Part shown: piece by piece, positions 14,699 through 22,505 of the stretch | Layout: each line of letters starts with the position of its first letter | Position numbering within the stretch: position 1 is the first letter of the stretch | Assembly (NCBI GenBank): GCA_015654615.1 | Contig: JAATGN010000237.1 | Coordinates: 1 to 33,611, forward strand | Length of the DNA: 33,611 nucleotides | Source of the DNA: Rhodospirillales bacterium | GTDB lineage: Bacteria; Pseudomonadota; Alphaproteobacteria; Rhodospirillales; Magnetospirillaceae | Direction of reading: 5' to 3' | Program-made: the position numbers and the translations under genes | The notes under the pieces: model-generated | Told to the model about the DNA's origin: nothing | The model's input: the letters and a program-made list of their open reading frames with translations, nothing else | Database searches by the model: none

Positions 14699-14842
14699 AT
14701 GAAAATCGGGATCGTCGGGGCAGGGCAGGTCGGAGCCACCGCGGCTTATGCCATGATGCTGCGCGGCGTCGGTTCGAAGATCGTCCTGGTCGAGCGCAAT
14801 GCCGAAATCCCGCGGGAGGCGGCCCATGGGCTGCGTCCCTAA
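14699..14842 (+). pseudogene. N-terminal fragment of an L-lactate/malate dehydrogenase
   Basis: It encodes 47 residues starting MKIGIVGAGQVGATAAYAM, the Rossmann GxGxxG opening of NAD-dependent L-lactate/malate dehydrogenases, continuing to IVLVERNAE. It then ends at a stop where a complete enzyme would need ~260 more residues. A good ribosome site (AAGGGG, 8 bp) precedes the ATG. The similarity fades after NAE, and the next gene begins inside the fragment's 3' end. This is a truncated remnant, although a short peptide may still be made and translationally coupled to the following gene. Confidence 0.7.
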
Positions 14843-15680
14843 ATCGCCGCCGTTCATCATGCCCAAACCCGGCGCGGCATCCTGGTCGATCGACGACATC
14901 GCCTATCATGCGATCGATCGCGAGCGGGTGAAGGACGATGAGTTGCTGTTTTATGTCGTCGCGACAGCCGCTTTCGTCGAGATCACCTCGGACGTCTACA
15001 CAGGCAATCTTTCCAAGTTCTTCCATGGCGACGCCGAGATCGTCGACTGGTTGGAGCAGGCCTGGAAAAGCGAGGAGATGCAGCATGGTGAAGCGCTGAA
15101 GCGTTATGTCGAGACCGTCTGGCCCGATTTTGGCTGGGACGACGCTTACCGAAACTTCCTCGCCGATTTCCTGCGCTTCTGCTCTGTCGACCAGCTCGCC
15201 GCGACGCCGGCGCTGGAACTGGCGGCGCGCTGCGTCGTCGAGACCGGGACGGCAGGGCTCTACCGTGCGCTGGCGGAGATGAGCCCGGATCCCGTGCTGC
15301 GCGGGCTTGCCGCCGCGATCAGTGCCGACGAGGTGCGCCACTACAAGAATTTCTTTCGCTTTTTCCTGCGTTATCGCAAGCATGAGCAGCCGAGCCGTGT
15401 CCAGGTGGCGCGTACGCTCTGGGCGCGGATCGGCGAAGTCGACACCGAGGACGCCTTCTACGCCTTCAAGCACGTCTCTCTTGCGCGGAACCCCCGGACC
15501 GAATTCAGCATGGGCGCCTACGACGCGTTCCGCGCGGGTCTCCGGCCGCTGGCGGCGCAGCATTTTCCGCATCGGATGGCAAGCAAGATGCTGCTGAAGC
15601 CGCTCTGCCTCAGCGCGCCGGTCGACCGCCTGGTGCTGCCGGTGGTGACCTGGGCCTCGCGCTTGCTGTTTCTCGGGTAG
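14826..15680 (+). CDS. Ferritin-like diiron protein
   Basis: A 284-residue all-helical protein with a four-helix diiron pattern: E52 (FVEITSD), E84-x2-H87 (SEEMQH), E139 (VVETGT) and E169-x2-H172 (ADEVRH). Ferritin-like enzymes with this ExxH pair include desaturases, oxygenases and aldehyde-deformylating relatives; the substrate here is unknown. The ATG at 14826 has GGAGG 6 bp upstream, lying within the preceding dehydrogenase fragment; an ATG at 14859 lacks a site. It is isolated, convergent with the aldehyde dehydrogenase gene. Codon choice looks a little different from its neighbours, and the broken gene in front hints at acquisition by recombination. Confidence 0.7.
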   Translation: MGCVPKSPPFIMPKPGAASWSIDDIAYHAIDRERVKDDELLFYVVATAAFVEITSDVYTGNLSKFFHGDAEIVDWLEQAWKSEEMQHGEALKRYVETVWPDFGWDDAYRNFLADFLRFCSVDQLAATPALELAARCVVETGTAGLYRALAEMSPDPVLRGLAAAISADEVRHYKNFFRFFLRYRKHEQPSRVQVARTLWARIGEVDTEDAFYAFKHVSLARNPRTEFSMGAYDAFRAGLRPLAAQHFPHRMASKMLLKPLCLSAPVDRLVLPVVTWASRLLFLG

Positions 15681-15797
15681 CCGACGGGCGGAAACGCCGG
15701 AACCACATCGGTCTTCGCGGCCGCCGGCCGGTTGCGGAACGCGTCATGACGAAGAAGAAAGCTGAAGCGGTTATTTCTGGACGGACCCCAAGACGTT

Positions 15798-17180
15798 TTA
15801 CGCCGCCGCGTCGATCGCCGCGGTGCGAACCAGCTTTTTGTTCACGAACTCTTGAATGCCCGCGGCGGAAAGTTCACGGCCGTAGCCGGAGTTCTTGATG
15901 CCGCCGAACGGCAAGTCCGGCGCCGTCCAGGTCGGGTGGTTGATGAATACCATTCCGGTGTCGATACGGCTCGCCAGGCGCTGGCCGCGGGCGACGTCCT
16001 TGGTAAAGACCGAGCCTCCCAAGCCGAAGTCCGAGTCGTTGGCGAGCGCCACGGCCTCGTCCTCGTTCCCGACCCGGAAGAAGAGCGCGACCGGCCCGAA
16101 GAATTCTTCCCGGAAGGCGGGATTCCCGGGTTCGATATCCGTCAGGATGGTGGGCTGCATGAAGGAGCCGGGGCGATCGATCCGGTCGCCGCCCATCACG
16201 AGGGTGGCGCCCTTGGCGACGGCCCGCTTTACCTGTTCGAGCAGTTTCACGAGGGCCGATTCCGTGGAGAGCGGGCCAAGCGTCGTCGCCTCGTCCATCG
16301 GGTCTCCCGGCTTGAGCGCCGCCAAGGCCATCTTGAATTTGTCGAGAAAACGATCGGCCAGTTGATCGACCACAATGAAGCGTTTCGCCGCGACGCAGCA
16401 TTGTCCGGTGTTGTTCATCTTGCCCCAAATCGCCCATTCGACCGTCTGGTCGAGGTCGGCATCCTCGAGCACGATGAAGGCGTCGCTGCCGCCGAGTTCC
16501 AATGTCGATTTCTTGAGGTTTTGTCCGGCGCGTCCGGCGATCATTTTTCCGGCGTCGGCGCTGCCGGTCAGAGCCACGCCCTTGATCCGGGGATCGTCGA
16601 TCAGGCGGTTCACCTGATCGTAGGACACCATCAGATTGGTGTAAGCCCCTTCCGGTGCGCCGGCCTCGAGCCATAATGTCTCGAAAGCGATGGCGCACTG
16701 GGGAACGCACGCCGCATGTTTTACCATGACGACATTGCCGGCCATGAGATTGGGCGCGGCGAAACGCGCCAGCTGGTAATAGGGGAAGTTCCACGGCTCG
16801 ATCCCTAAGAGCACGCCGATCGGGCTGCTTTCGACGTCGGCTTGGCCCGATTCCGGGGTGAGCTGTCGGGGCGCCAGGAAGCCTTCGGCATTCTTCGCAT
16901 AATAATCGAGGATATCGGCGCTGAGCATCACTTCGCCGCGCGCCTGTTCGATGAGCTTGCCCATTTCGAGCGTCACCGGACGGGCGAATTCGTCGGCCCG
17001 CACGCGCAGGATGGCGGCGGCTTTGGCAACCACGGCCGCCCGCTCGGCAAAGGATTTTTGCCGCCATGCCGCGAAGCAGGTCGCGGCGGTGTCCAGGGCG
17101 GATTCGACTCTCGCGTCCGAGAGCTCGGTGAAGGTCTGCAGGACTTTTCCATCGTAGGGATTCACGCTCTGGTAGGTCAT
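15798..17180 (-). CDS. sad: NAD(P)-dependent succinate-semialdehyde dehydrogenase, Sad/YneI type
   Basis: A 460-residue aldehyde dehydrogenase, the length of E. coli Sad. It starts SVNPYDGKVLQTF and contains EPWNFPYYQ, general base E228 in LELGGSDAF, catalytic C262 in NTGQCCVAAKR, EEFFGPVA and GYGREL near the C-terminus. The GGSD after the glutamate and the GQxC-AAKR context favour Sad-type over GabD. It would oxidise succinate semialdehyde to succinate; other short aldehydes are possible. The ATG at 17180 has a purine-rich GAAGAGAAC region upstream; the longer frame to 17318 is not supported. It is downstream of and in the same direction as the MscS gene but 190 bp away, so probably separately transcribed. 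Confidence 0.85.
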   Translation of the reverse strand: MTYQSVNPYDGKVLQTFTELSDARVESALDTAATCFAAWRQKSFAERAAVVAKAAAILRVRADEFARPVTLEMGKLIEQARGEVMLSADILDYYAKNAEGFLAPRQLTPESGQADVESSPIGVLLGIEPWNFPYYQLARFAAPNLMAGNVVMVKHAACVPQCAIAFETLWLEAGAPEGAYTNLMVSYDQVNRLIDDPRIKGVALTGSADAGKMIAGRAGQNLKKSTLELGGSDAFIVLEDADLDQTVEWAIWGKMNNTGQCCVAAKRFIVVDQLADRFLDKFKMALAALKPGDPMDEATTLGPLSTESALVKLLEQVKRAVAKGATLVMGGDRIDRPGSFMQPTILTDIEPGNPAFREEFFGPVALFFRVGNEDEAVALANDSDFGLGGSVFTKDVARGQRLASRIDTGMVFINHPTWTAPDLPFGGIKNSGYGRELSAAGIQEFVNKKLVRTAAIDAAA

Positions 17181-17372
17181 CGCTTCGTTCTCTTCCCATG
17201 TTGTCCCGCAGCAACTCCGAAGCCGACGGTCTCGCCTGAGCTTTGGGGGGCATCCGTCGCGGCTCGGCTGCCGGATCGCGCTGCACAATAGCGATCGCGG
17301 AGGAGGGGACGGCAGCATCGGAATATACTTACCGGCCGCGCTGTTTCCGGCGGCCGGGCAAACGAAGGCGGT

Positions 17373-18887
17373 CTACGCGAGCCCGAAGAGATCCTTCACC
17401 CGCTGAGCCAGTCGCGCCGCCAGAGTTCCGGGCTGCCGATCGGGCAGGGCGCGCTCCTCGAGGCGCGATTTGCCGACCGCCTCCCGTCGTTCCAGGATCT
17501 GGCCGAGTTCGAGCGCGATGGCGGGTCTCTGCTTGAGAACCGGTGCCAGGTCGTCCTTGGCGATGTCATAGACGGTCACCCGCGTCAGGGCCTTGATCCT
17601 GAAGACGGCGGCGGCGCCGCTCAAGACGCCGGCCTGACCGAAGCAATCTCCCGGCGCGAGGCGCGTCACCTCGCTTTCTTCCTCGCCATGCCCCTGCAGG
17701 GCGACCGCGACGCCGGCGCCGAGGATGAACAGCGCCTGGGTCACGACGCCTTGTTCGACCAGGACATCGCCGGCCCTGTATGTCCGCCTGGCCAATTTCG
17801 GGGCGAGCGCGGCGCGTTCATTTTCCGAAAGCGACGCGAAGACCGGCAGGTGATCCAGCAGCAGCCTCGGCATATCCTCGGACTCGGGGTGGGTGTCCTT
17901 CGGCGGCAGGGAAAAGGAGCTTCCGGAGGGAGGAGCCAAGCGGATGTCGGCCGATGCGCAATGACGGAAGACCAGGTCGAAGACCTCGTTCCGAGCGTCG
18001 GAACCCAGGTCGAGGTCCGGGACGTAAAACTGCACCTCGCATTCCAGGGCGAGGGCGTCGAGCGTGCGGATCGTCACCGACGGCGCCGGCGTCCGGAGGA
18101 TGCGATTGCACCCCAGAAGCGCCGTTTGCAAGGCGGCGCAGCCGCGCGACGGCGTTACCGTCGGGTCGAGCCTGACGATGACGGTCAGGCCGTGGGTCTC
18201 GGTCGGCTTGCTCGCATTGACCAGCTTCGCCTTGGCGATGATGCTGTTCGGAACGATCGCCAAGTCCTTGCTGTCGGTGAGGATCTGCGTCGCCCGCCAG
18301 TTCGTTTCGATGACGCGTCCCTGCAAGCCGTCGTCCAGGCTGATCCAATCGCCGGGATGATAGGGCTTGGCGAGGTTCAAGACGATGCCCGAGAAGACGT
18401 CGCCCAGCGTGCTTTGCAAGGCGAGGCCGAGGACGATGGCGATCACCCCCGAGGCGGCGAGCAGACCGCTGACCGGGATGTCGAAGACATAGGCGACGAT
18501 GGCGAGGATGGCGCAGACGTAAACGAAGCCGGCCACCAGGTCCTGGAGAAGGCGTGTCTCCCGCGGTTGGCGTTTGTAGACGAGAAGGGCGCGAAAGAAG
18601 CCGGAGAGCAGCCAGGAAGCGGCCAGCCACCAGACGATCTTGAGCACGCTGATGACGAAATAGATGGGGGTCCAATCCATTTTCGGCGTCGGCTCGAAGG
18701 GAATGACCCCGGCGACGAGCAGCATGGCGGTGAAGCCGACGAAGGAGGCGAGCTGGCAAACGAACCGCCCGATCGGACGCTCGCGGAAGGCCAGTCGCGT
18801 CACCAGGAAGCCCGTCACCAGGAAGATCCCCGCCAGGGCCAAAGGATCGGGAAGCCGCGAAACGAGGTGGGAAAAATCAGCGGTCAT
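17373..18887 (-). CDS. MscS-type mechanosensitive channel with cyclic-nucleotide-binding domain
   Basis: A 504-residue inner-membrane protein. The first ~150 residues hold four or more hydrophobic segments. The pore and beta domain follow, with LGLALQSTLGDVFSGI and KPYHPGDWI, the MscS hallmark. A C-terminal cNMP-binding domain (about 345-470) has LPVFASLSENERAAL, YRAGDVLVEQGV and FGQAGVLSG. MscS channels release solutes on hypo-osmotic shock; the nucleotide domain suggests ligand control, as known for some bCNG-like channels. The ATG at 18887 was chosen over an in-frame GTG at 18899 because GGTGGA lies at a suitable distance. The phosphate-binding arginine typical of cAMP-responsive sites is not obvious in the matching loop. 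Confidence 0.85.
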   Translation of the reverse strand: MTADFSHLVSRLPDPLALAGIFLVTGFLVTRLAFRERPIGRFVCQLASFVGFTAMLLVAGVIPFEPTPKMDWTPIYFVISVLKIVWWLAASWLLSGFFRALLVYKRQPRETRLLQDLVAGFVYVCAILAIVAYVFDIPVSGLLAASGVIAIVLGLALQSTLGDVFSGIVLNLAKPYHPGDWISLDDGLQGRVIETNWRATQILTDSKDLAIVPNSIIAKAKLVNASKPTETHGLTVIVRLDPTVTPSRGCAALQTALLGCNRILRTPAPSVTIRTLDALALECEVQFYVPDLDLGSDARNEVFDLVFRHCASADIRLAPPSGSSFSLPPKDTHPESEDMPRLLLDHLPVFASLSENERAALAPKLARRTYRAGDVLVEQGVVTQALFILGAGVAVALQGHGEEESEVTRLAPGDCFGQAGVLSGAAAVFRIKALTRVTVYDIAKDDLAPVLKQRPAIALELGQILERREAVGKSRLEERALPDRQPGTLAARLAQRVKDLFGLA

Positions 18888-18997
18888 GGAACAATCCACC
18901 AGAAAGGCGGCAATCTTTCATCCGGGTCGGTAAAACAATAACCGCGTCATTACGAATTCCGCACCGGCCGGCGGCCGACCCGTCCCGGAAGAATAAG

Positions 18998-19012
18998 GGA
19001 AAGTGGCACCGG
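18998..19012. repeat. Fragment of the GTGGCACCGG repeat family
   Basis: GGGAAAGTGGCACCGG-type sequence matches the left boundary of the elements at 9125 and 27234 and then diverges. It lies in the 234-bp gap between the MscS and old yellow enzyme genes. Confidence 0.4.
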
Positions 19013-19121
19013 ACTCTTTTCTTTTTAGCGGATCGCCGCGCTCGTCAGTGCCTGAGATCGTCCCCGACGCCGGCGTTCCGCTTTCAAACGCCGCCCGGAT
19101 TTTAAGGGCTTGTCGCGACCG

Positions 19122-20207
19122 TCATACCGCGATGCGGTCGGCCAGGACGGGATAGTCGGTATAACCTTCGGGTCCCGCAGAATAGAACGTCGCCGGATTG
19201 GCCTGATTGAGCGCCGCCCCGGCTTTGATTCTGGCCGGCAGGTCGGGATTGGCCAGGAAACCGGTGCCGAAGGCCACGGCATCCAGCTTTCCGTCCGCCA
19301 CGGCCTTTTCGGCCTCTTCGGGCGTATAGCCCATATTGCCGATGAGGGTTCCTTTGTAATGCGCCCTGATCGGCGTCATCACATCGCCGCTTTGCTGGCC
19401 GAAGAAATCGCCGCGCATGGCATGGAGATAGGCGAGATCGAAGTCGTTGAGCCGTTTGGCCAGCCAGGTGGAGAGGCCGATCGGATCGCTGTCGATCATG
19501 CTGTTGAAGCTGTTGAGCGGCGAAATCCGCAAGCCCACCCGACCGTTGCCCCAGACGCCGACGGCGGCCTCGATCGCCTCGAACAGCAGGCGGGCCCGCT
19601 TTTCAACGGAACCGCCGTAAGGCCCGGTGCGCTTGTTGGCGCCGTCTCGTAAAAATTCGTCCAACAGATATCCGTTGGCGCCGTGGACCTCGACCCCATC
19701 GAAGCCGGCACTCTTGGCATTCTCCGCGGCCTTTTTGAATCCGGCGACGATGCCCGGCAGTTCATCGTCGCGAAGTTCGCGGGGGATGACATAGGGTTTT
19801 TTGCCCTCCGGCGTATGAACCTCGTCGCCCGTGATGGCCAGCGGACTGGGAGCCACGGGTTGAGCGCCGTTGTTGAGCAGCGGATGGCAGGCCCGGCCGC
19901 CATGCCAGATCTGCAGGAAAATTCTTCCGCCGGCGGCATGGACGGCATCGGTGGTCGTCTTCCAGCCGGCCACTTGGGCGGCGGAATAAATGCCGGGCTC
20001 CTTCCAGAAGGCCGAATTGCCCTCGATCGCCATGGTGGCTTCCGCGACGATCAGCCCGGCGCTGGCGCGCTGCGCATAATATTCCGCCATCAAGGCCGTC
20101 GGGACGTGAAGCCGGTCGTCGGATCGACAGCGCGTCAGCGGCGCCATGAAAATACGATTCGCCACCGTCAGCGGACCCAGTGAGATCGGCGTCAATAAAC
20201 TGCTCAT
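19122..20207 (-). CDS. Old yellow enzyme family alkene reductase (NemA-like)
   Basis: A 361-residue FMN TIM-barrel oxidoreductase. It has APLTRCRS (FMN contact near residues 22-29), FLQIWHGGRACHP, the substrate-binding pair H175 and N178 in VEVHGANGYLLDEFL, GPYGGSVEKRARL, and a C-terminal FMN-phosphate region FGTGFLANPDLPARI. Family members use NAD(P)H to reduce activated alkenes, nitro-esters or N-ethylmaleimide. The length is standard. It is apparently a single-gene unit, 180 bp downstream of the XRE-cupin regulator and on the same strand, so regulation by that protein is possible but not shown. Confidence 0.93.
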   Translation of the reverse strand: MSSLLTPISLGPLTVANRIFMAPLTRCRSDDRLHVPTALMAEYYAQRASAGLIVAEATMAIEGNSAFWKEPGIYSAAQVAGWKTTTDAVHAAGGRIFLQIWHGGRACHPLLNNGAQPVAPSPLAITGDEVHTPEGKKPYVIPRELRDDELPGIVAGFKKAAENAKSAGFDGVEVHGANGYLLDEFLRDGANKRTGPYGGSVEKRARLLFEAIEAAVGVWGNGRVGLRISPLNSFNSMIDSDPIGLSTWLAKRLNDFDLAYLHAMRGDFFGQQSGDVMTPIRAHYKGTLIGNMGYTPEEAEKAVADGKLDAVAFGTGFLANPDLPARIKAGAALNQANPATFYSAGPEGYTDYPVLADRIAV

Positions 20208-20389
20208 TGTCCTGAAATCTCCTGAAGGAGGGGAACGCCGCCATCATCCGCCGAAAGCGATGTCCCGGGGAAGGGGTGAAAACGCACCGGCCGGCCCCAC
20301 CGGCGCTTTTCTTCCGGGCGGAGCGAAGCGGCCCGGCAACGGAGGCCGACACCCGGATTGCCGCGCCTCTGAAACCAGCGGTATTCGTT

Positions 20390-21022
20390 TTAACCGACAC
20401 TCTCGACATAGGTCATGACGAGATAATAGAGCCCCTCGTCATGACCCGGATTCCTGTAGATATGATGCGTATCCGCTTCGAAGAGGATGGCGTCCCCGGC
20501 GTCGAGGCGATAAATCCGGTCACCGACCTCGACCTCCAATTGGCCCCGGGTGACCATCAGCGTTTCGGTCGTTCCCGAGGCATGTGGTTCGGATTTTGCC
20601 GTTCCGCCCGCCGCCAGCCGCAGTTCGTAGAATTCGACCTTGCGTTGCGTCTCGAAGGGAAACAAGGCGCGCGAGGAAAATCGGCCGTCCTGGGACAACA
20701 GGAGCTTTGCGTCGGTCCGGCGCATCACGACGGTCGATCCGGCGGCCGGCGATTCATTGATCAGGGCGGAAAAGGGAAGGTCGAGGGCGCGGGTGATCTT
20801 CCACAACACATTGATGGTCGGCGCGCTGCGGCCCAGTTCGATCTGACCCAGCATGGCCCGGCTGACGCCGCTCGCCTTGGCCAGCCTTTCGAGCGACAGC
20901 CCCCGGCGCGTTCGCAATCGGCGCAAATTCTCGCTGACGATGCCAAGCAGATCGGTCGGCGATTGGCCGTCGGCATCCCGAACCGTCGATGTGTCTTCGG
21001 ATGGTGAGCCCTGCCCGGGCAT
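20390..21022 (-). CDS. XRE-family regulator with C-terminal cupin domain
   Basis: A 210-residue regulator. The N-terminal HTH_3 is LRRLRTRRGLSLERLAKASG, continuing VSRAMLGQIELGRSAPTINVL (about residues 32-72). The C-terminal cupin has EPHASGTTETLMVTRGQLEV and GDAILFEADTHHIYRNPG, a small-molecule-sensing jelly roll. Relatives control amino-acid, polyamine or sulfur metabolism. The ATG at 21022 lacks a good ribosome site. The frame stays open to 21217, but the predicted -10 (21204-21209) lies downstream of that ATG, so the longer protein is unlikely. The gene leaves a ~470-bp gap shared with the divergent DUF1003 gene. Confidence 0.85.
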   Translation of the reverse strand: MPGQGSPSEDTSTVRDADGQSPTDLLGIVSENLRRLRTRRGLSLERLAKASGVSRAMLGQIELGRSAPTINVLWKITRALDLPFSALINESPAAGSTVVMRRTDAKLLLSQDGRFSSRALFPFETQRKVEFYELRLAAGGTAKSEPHASGTTETLMVTRGQLEVEVGDRIYRLDAGDAILFEADTHHIYRNPGHDEGLYYLVMTYVESVG

Positions 21023-21203
21023 TTGCTTCACATGAGTCGCCGATAAGGCGGCACAAACCACGCCGGAACCGGGCCGCACGCCGTCATCGGCCACGGCTGC
21101 CGGCGGGCGGCTTCCCGGCGCCGGCGGATCTCGCCTAGGTCGACAACAACAGCGGCATCTGCCTGGGCCATTCGATTGTCCTGCACATAACTCGATAAAA
21201 TCG

Positions 21204-21232
21204 ATGATATTTTTCATAGTCTACTCGGTCAA
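21204..21232 (-). promoter_or_regulatory. Predicted promoter of the XRE-cupin gene
   Basis: On the minus strand, TTGACC (21232-21227) and TATCAT (21209-21204) are separated by 17 bp. This gives a leader of about 175 bases before the ATG at 21022. Confidence 0.45.
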
Positions 21233-21250
21233 TAGAAATGTACTTTATGA

Positions 21251-21264
21251 TTTATGTACATAAA
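21251..21264. promoter_or_regulatory. Perfect palindrome TTTATGTACATAAA
   Basis: A 14-bp exact palindrome about 20 bp upstream of the -35 of the XRE-cupin promoter and 230 bp before the DUF1003 gene. It is a plausible site for the XRE-cupin protein itself or for a divergent-promoter regulator. Confidence 0.45.
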
Positions 21265-21492
21265 ATTCATGTTTTATGTGGCGATCCGAGGAAATCGCGC
21301 GGGGGGCATCTCCGTGATCTTTATCGGGATTCCACGGCGGGTATGATGCAGCGCGGCTCGCGGCGGGCGCGCTCCCCTTGACGTCGTGGCGGCGGGTGGT
21401 TCGAATGTCCGGGGCGGATCCCGGTCGACCGGAAACCGGAGGCAAGGGGGGATGCCGCTTTGGTCAATGAAATCCGACAAAAGGACCCCAGT

Positions 21493-22026
21493 ATGGTAAA
21501 AATCATCGATCCCGATCTCAAGAAAGACGATCTGCATTTTTATCGCTTTCATCTTCCCCATATGCATTTGAGCTCTATTTACGGAGACGACTGGTTCGCC
21601 TTGAAAGCCGAGGCCTTTGCCCGTTTCTTCGGAACGCCGGTTTTTCTCATTGCTCAGACGATCGTCGTTTCCATCTGGATATTGGTCAATGTCCTGGGGG
21701 TGGCCGCCTTCGACATTTACCCCTTCATCCTGCTCAATCTTGCCTTCAGCCTGCAGGCGGCCTATGCCGCGCCGCTGATTTTGCTGGCGCAGACAAGGCA
21801 GGCCGACCGCGACAAGGCGCACGCCATGGCGGACGCCGAGCATCGCGAAGCCCTGCACCGGGCCAGCGAAGAGCGTCAGGCGCTTGGCGAGCGGCAAATG
21901 CAGCTTCTCGTCGAAATGGTCGGGCAGAACACGCAGCTGACCGAGACGGTCAAATCCCTCACCGAGCGCGTCGAGATCCTGACCCGCGAAGTCCACGGCA
22001 GCGTGATGAATTCGAAAACCGCCTGA
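21493..22026 (+). CDS. DUF1003 family membrane protein
   Basis: A 177-residue protein. Residues ~38-90 hold two hydrophobic helices (FFGTPVFLIAQTIVVSIWIL and the segment FDIYPFILLNLAFSLQAAYAAPLILLAQ), the DUF1003 signature including the conserved N near the second helix and the AxxxPLIL end. It is followed by a long charged helix (QADRDKAHAMADAEHREAL...), probably coiled coil to the C-terminus. The role of the family is not established. The ATG at 21493 has AAGGA at good distance; an in-frame TTG at 21460 is less likely. It is followed by the hemerythrin-like gene on the same strand at about 90 bp, so the two may be co-transcribed. Confidence 0.85.
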   Translation: MVKIIDPDLKKDDLHFYRFHLPHMHLSSIYGDDWFALKAEAFARFFGTPVFLIAQTIVVSIWILVNVLGVAAFDIYPFILLNLAFSLQAAYAAPLILLAQTRQADRDKAHAMADAEHREALHRASEERQALGERQMQLLVEMVGQNTQLTETVKSLTERVEILTREVHGSVMNSKTA

Positions 22027-22114
22027 ATCGGCGCGGCGCGGCGGAGCGCAGACTCTGGAACATCGGATCGGCGATCGCCATGTGACCACCATGGATCATT
22101 TTCCGGAGCGGGTC

Positions 22115-22498
22115 ATGAAGACATGGTGGGATGGCACGGACATCGTGCCGGAGATCGATGCGGAGCATCGGGATCTTTATCAGGTGATGGCCCGGCTGGA
22201 GATGGCCATCATCGGGGCGAAGGACGAAGATACGGTGGCGCGGGCGGTCGCGCAATTGCAGCAGCGAATCGCCGAGCATTTCCAAATGGAAGAACGCCTG
22301 GCCAGCCTCGAAAACATGGATTCCCTTCCCGTGCTCAAAGACGACCACGGCCGGCTGCTCGGCATTTTGACCCATCTGGGCGAATTGCCCGGCGGCGCCG
22401 ACCACGACCGGATCCGCGTCTATGGCGAGTTCGTGGAATCGCTCAAGGATCACGACATCACGATCGATCAACCGGTCTTTCGCACCAAATTGCACTGA
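22115..22498 (+). CDS. Hemerythrin-like protein lacking one canonical iron ligand
   Basis: A 127-residue four-helix protein of the bacteriohemerythrin type, with the expected length and opening W-x-D-x-x-x-x-V-x-E-I-D-x-x-H. Visible ligands are H18 (AEHRDLY), H55 and E59 (EHFQMEE), H78 (DDHGRL), H113 and D118 (HDITID). The position four residues before H78, normally histidine (HxxxH), is L74. Hemerythrins bind O2 at a diiron site; loss of one ligand may change the metal or the chemistry. The ATG at 22115 has GGAG 7 bp upstream; starts at 22082 or 22091 lack a site. It ends 7 bp from the convergent GntR gene. Confidence 0.8.
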   Translation: MKTWWDGTDIVPEIDAEHRDLYQVMARLEMAIIGAKDEDTVARAVAQLQQRIAEHFQMEERLASLENMDSLPVLKDDHGRLLGILTHLGELPGGADHDRIRVYGEFVESLKDHDITIDQPVFRTKLH

Positions 22499-22505
22499 GA
22501 AACCA

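Larger units (their letters stand above)
21023..21492. other. Divergent control region, no gene seen
   Basis: About 470 bp between the XRE-cupin and DUF1003 starts. It contains an AT-rich core (21190-21285) with a promoter for the regulator, a 14-bp palindrome and repeated TTATG motifs, flanked by GC-rich sequence with no convincing reading frame. Confidence 0.5.

Noticed and set aside
20390-21217. XRE-cupin protein starting at 21217
   Set aside because: The predicted -10 lies downstream of this ATG and the extra 65 residues (CRCCCRPRRDPP) look non-coding.
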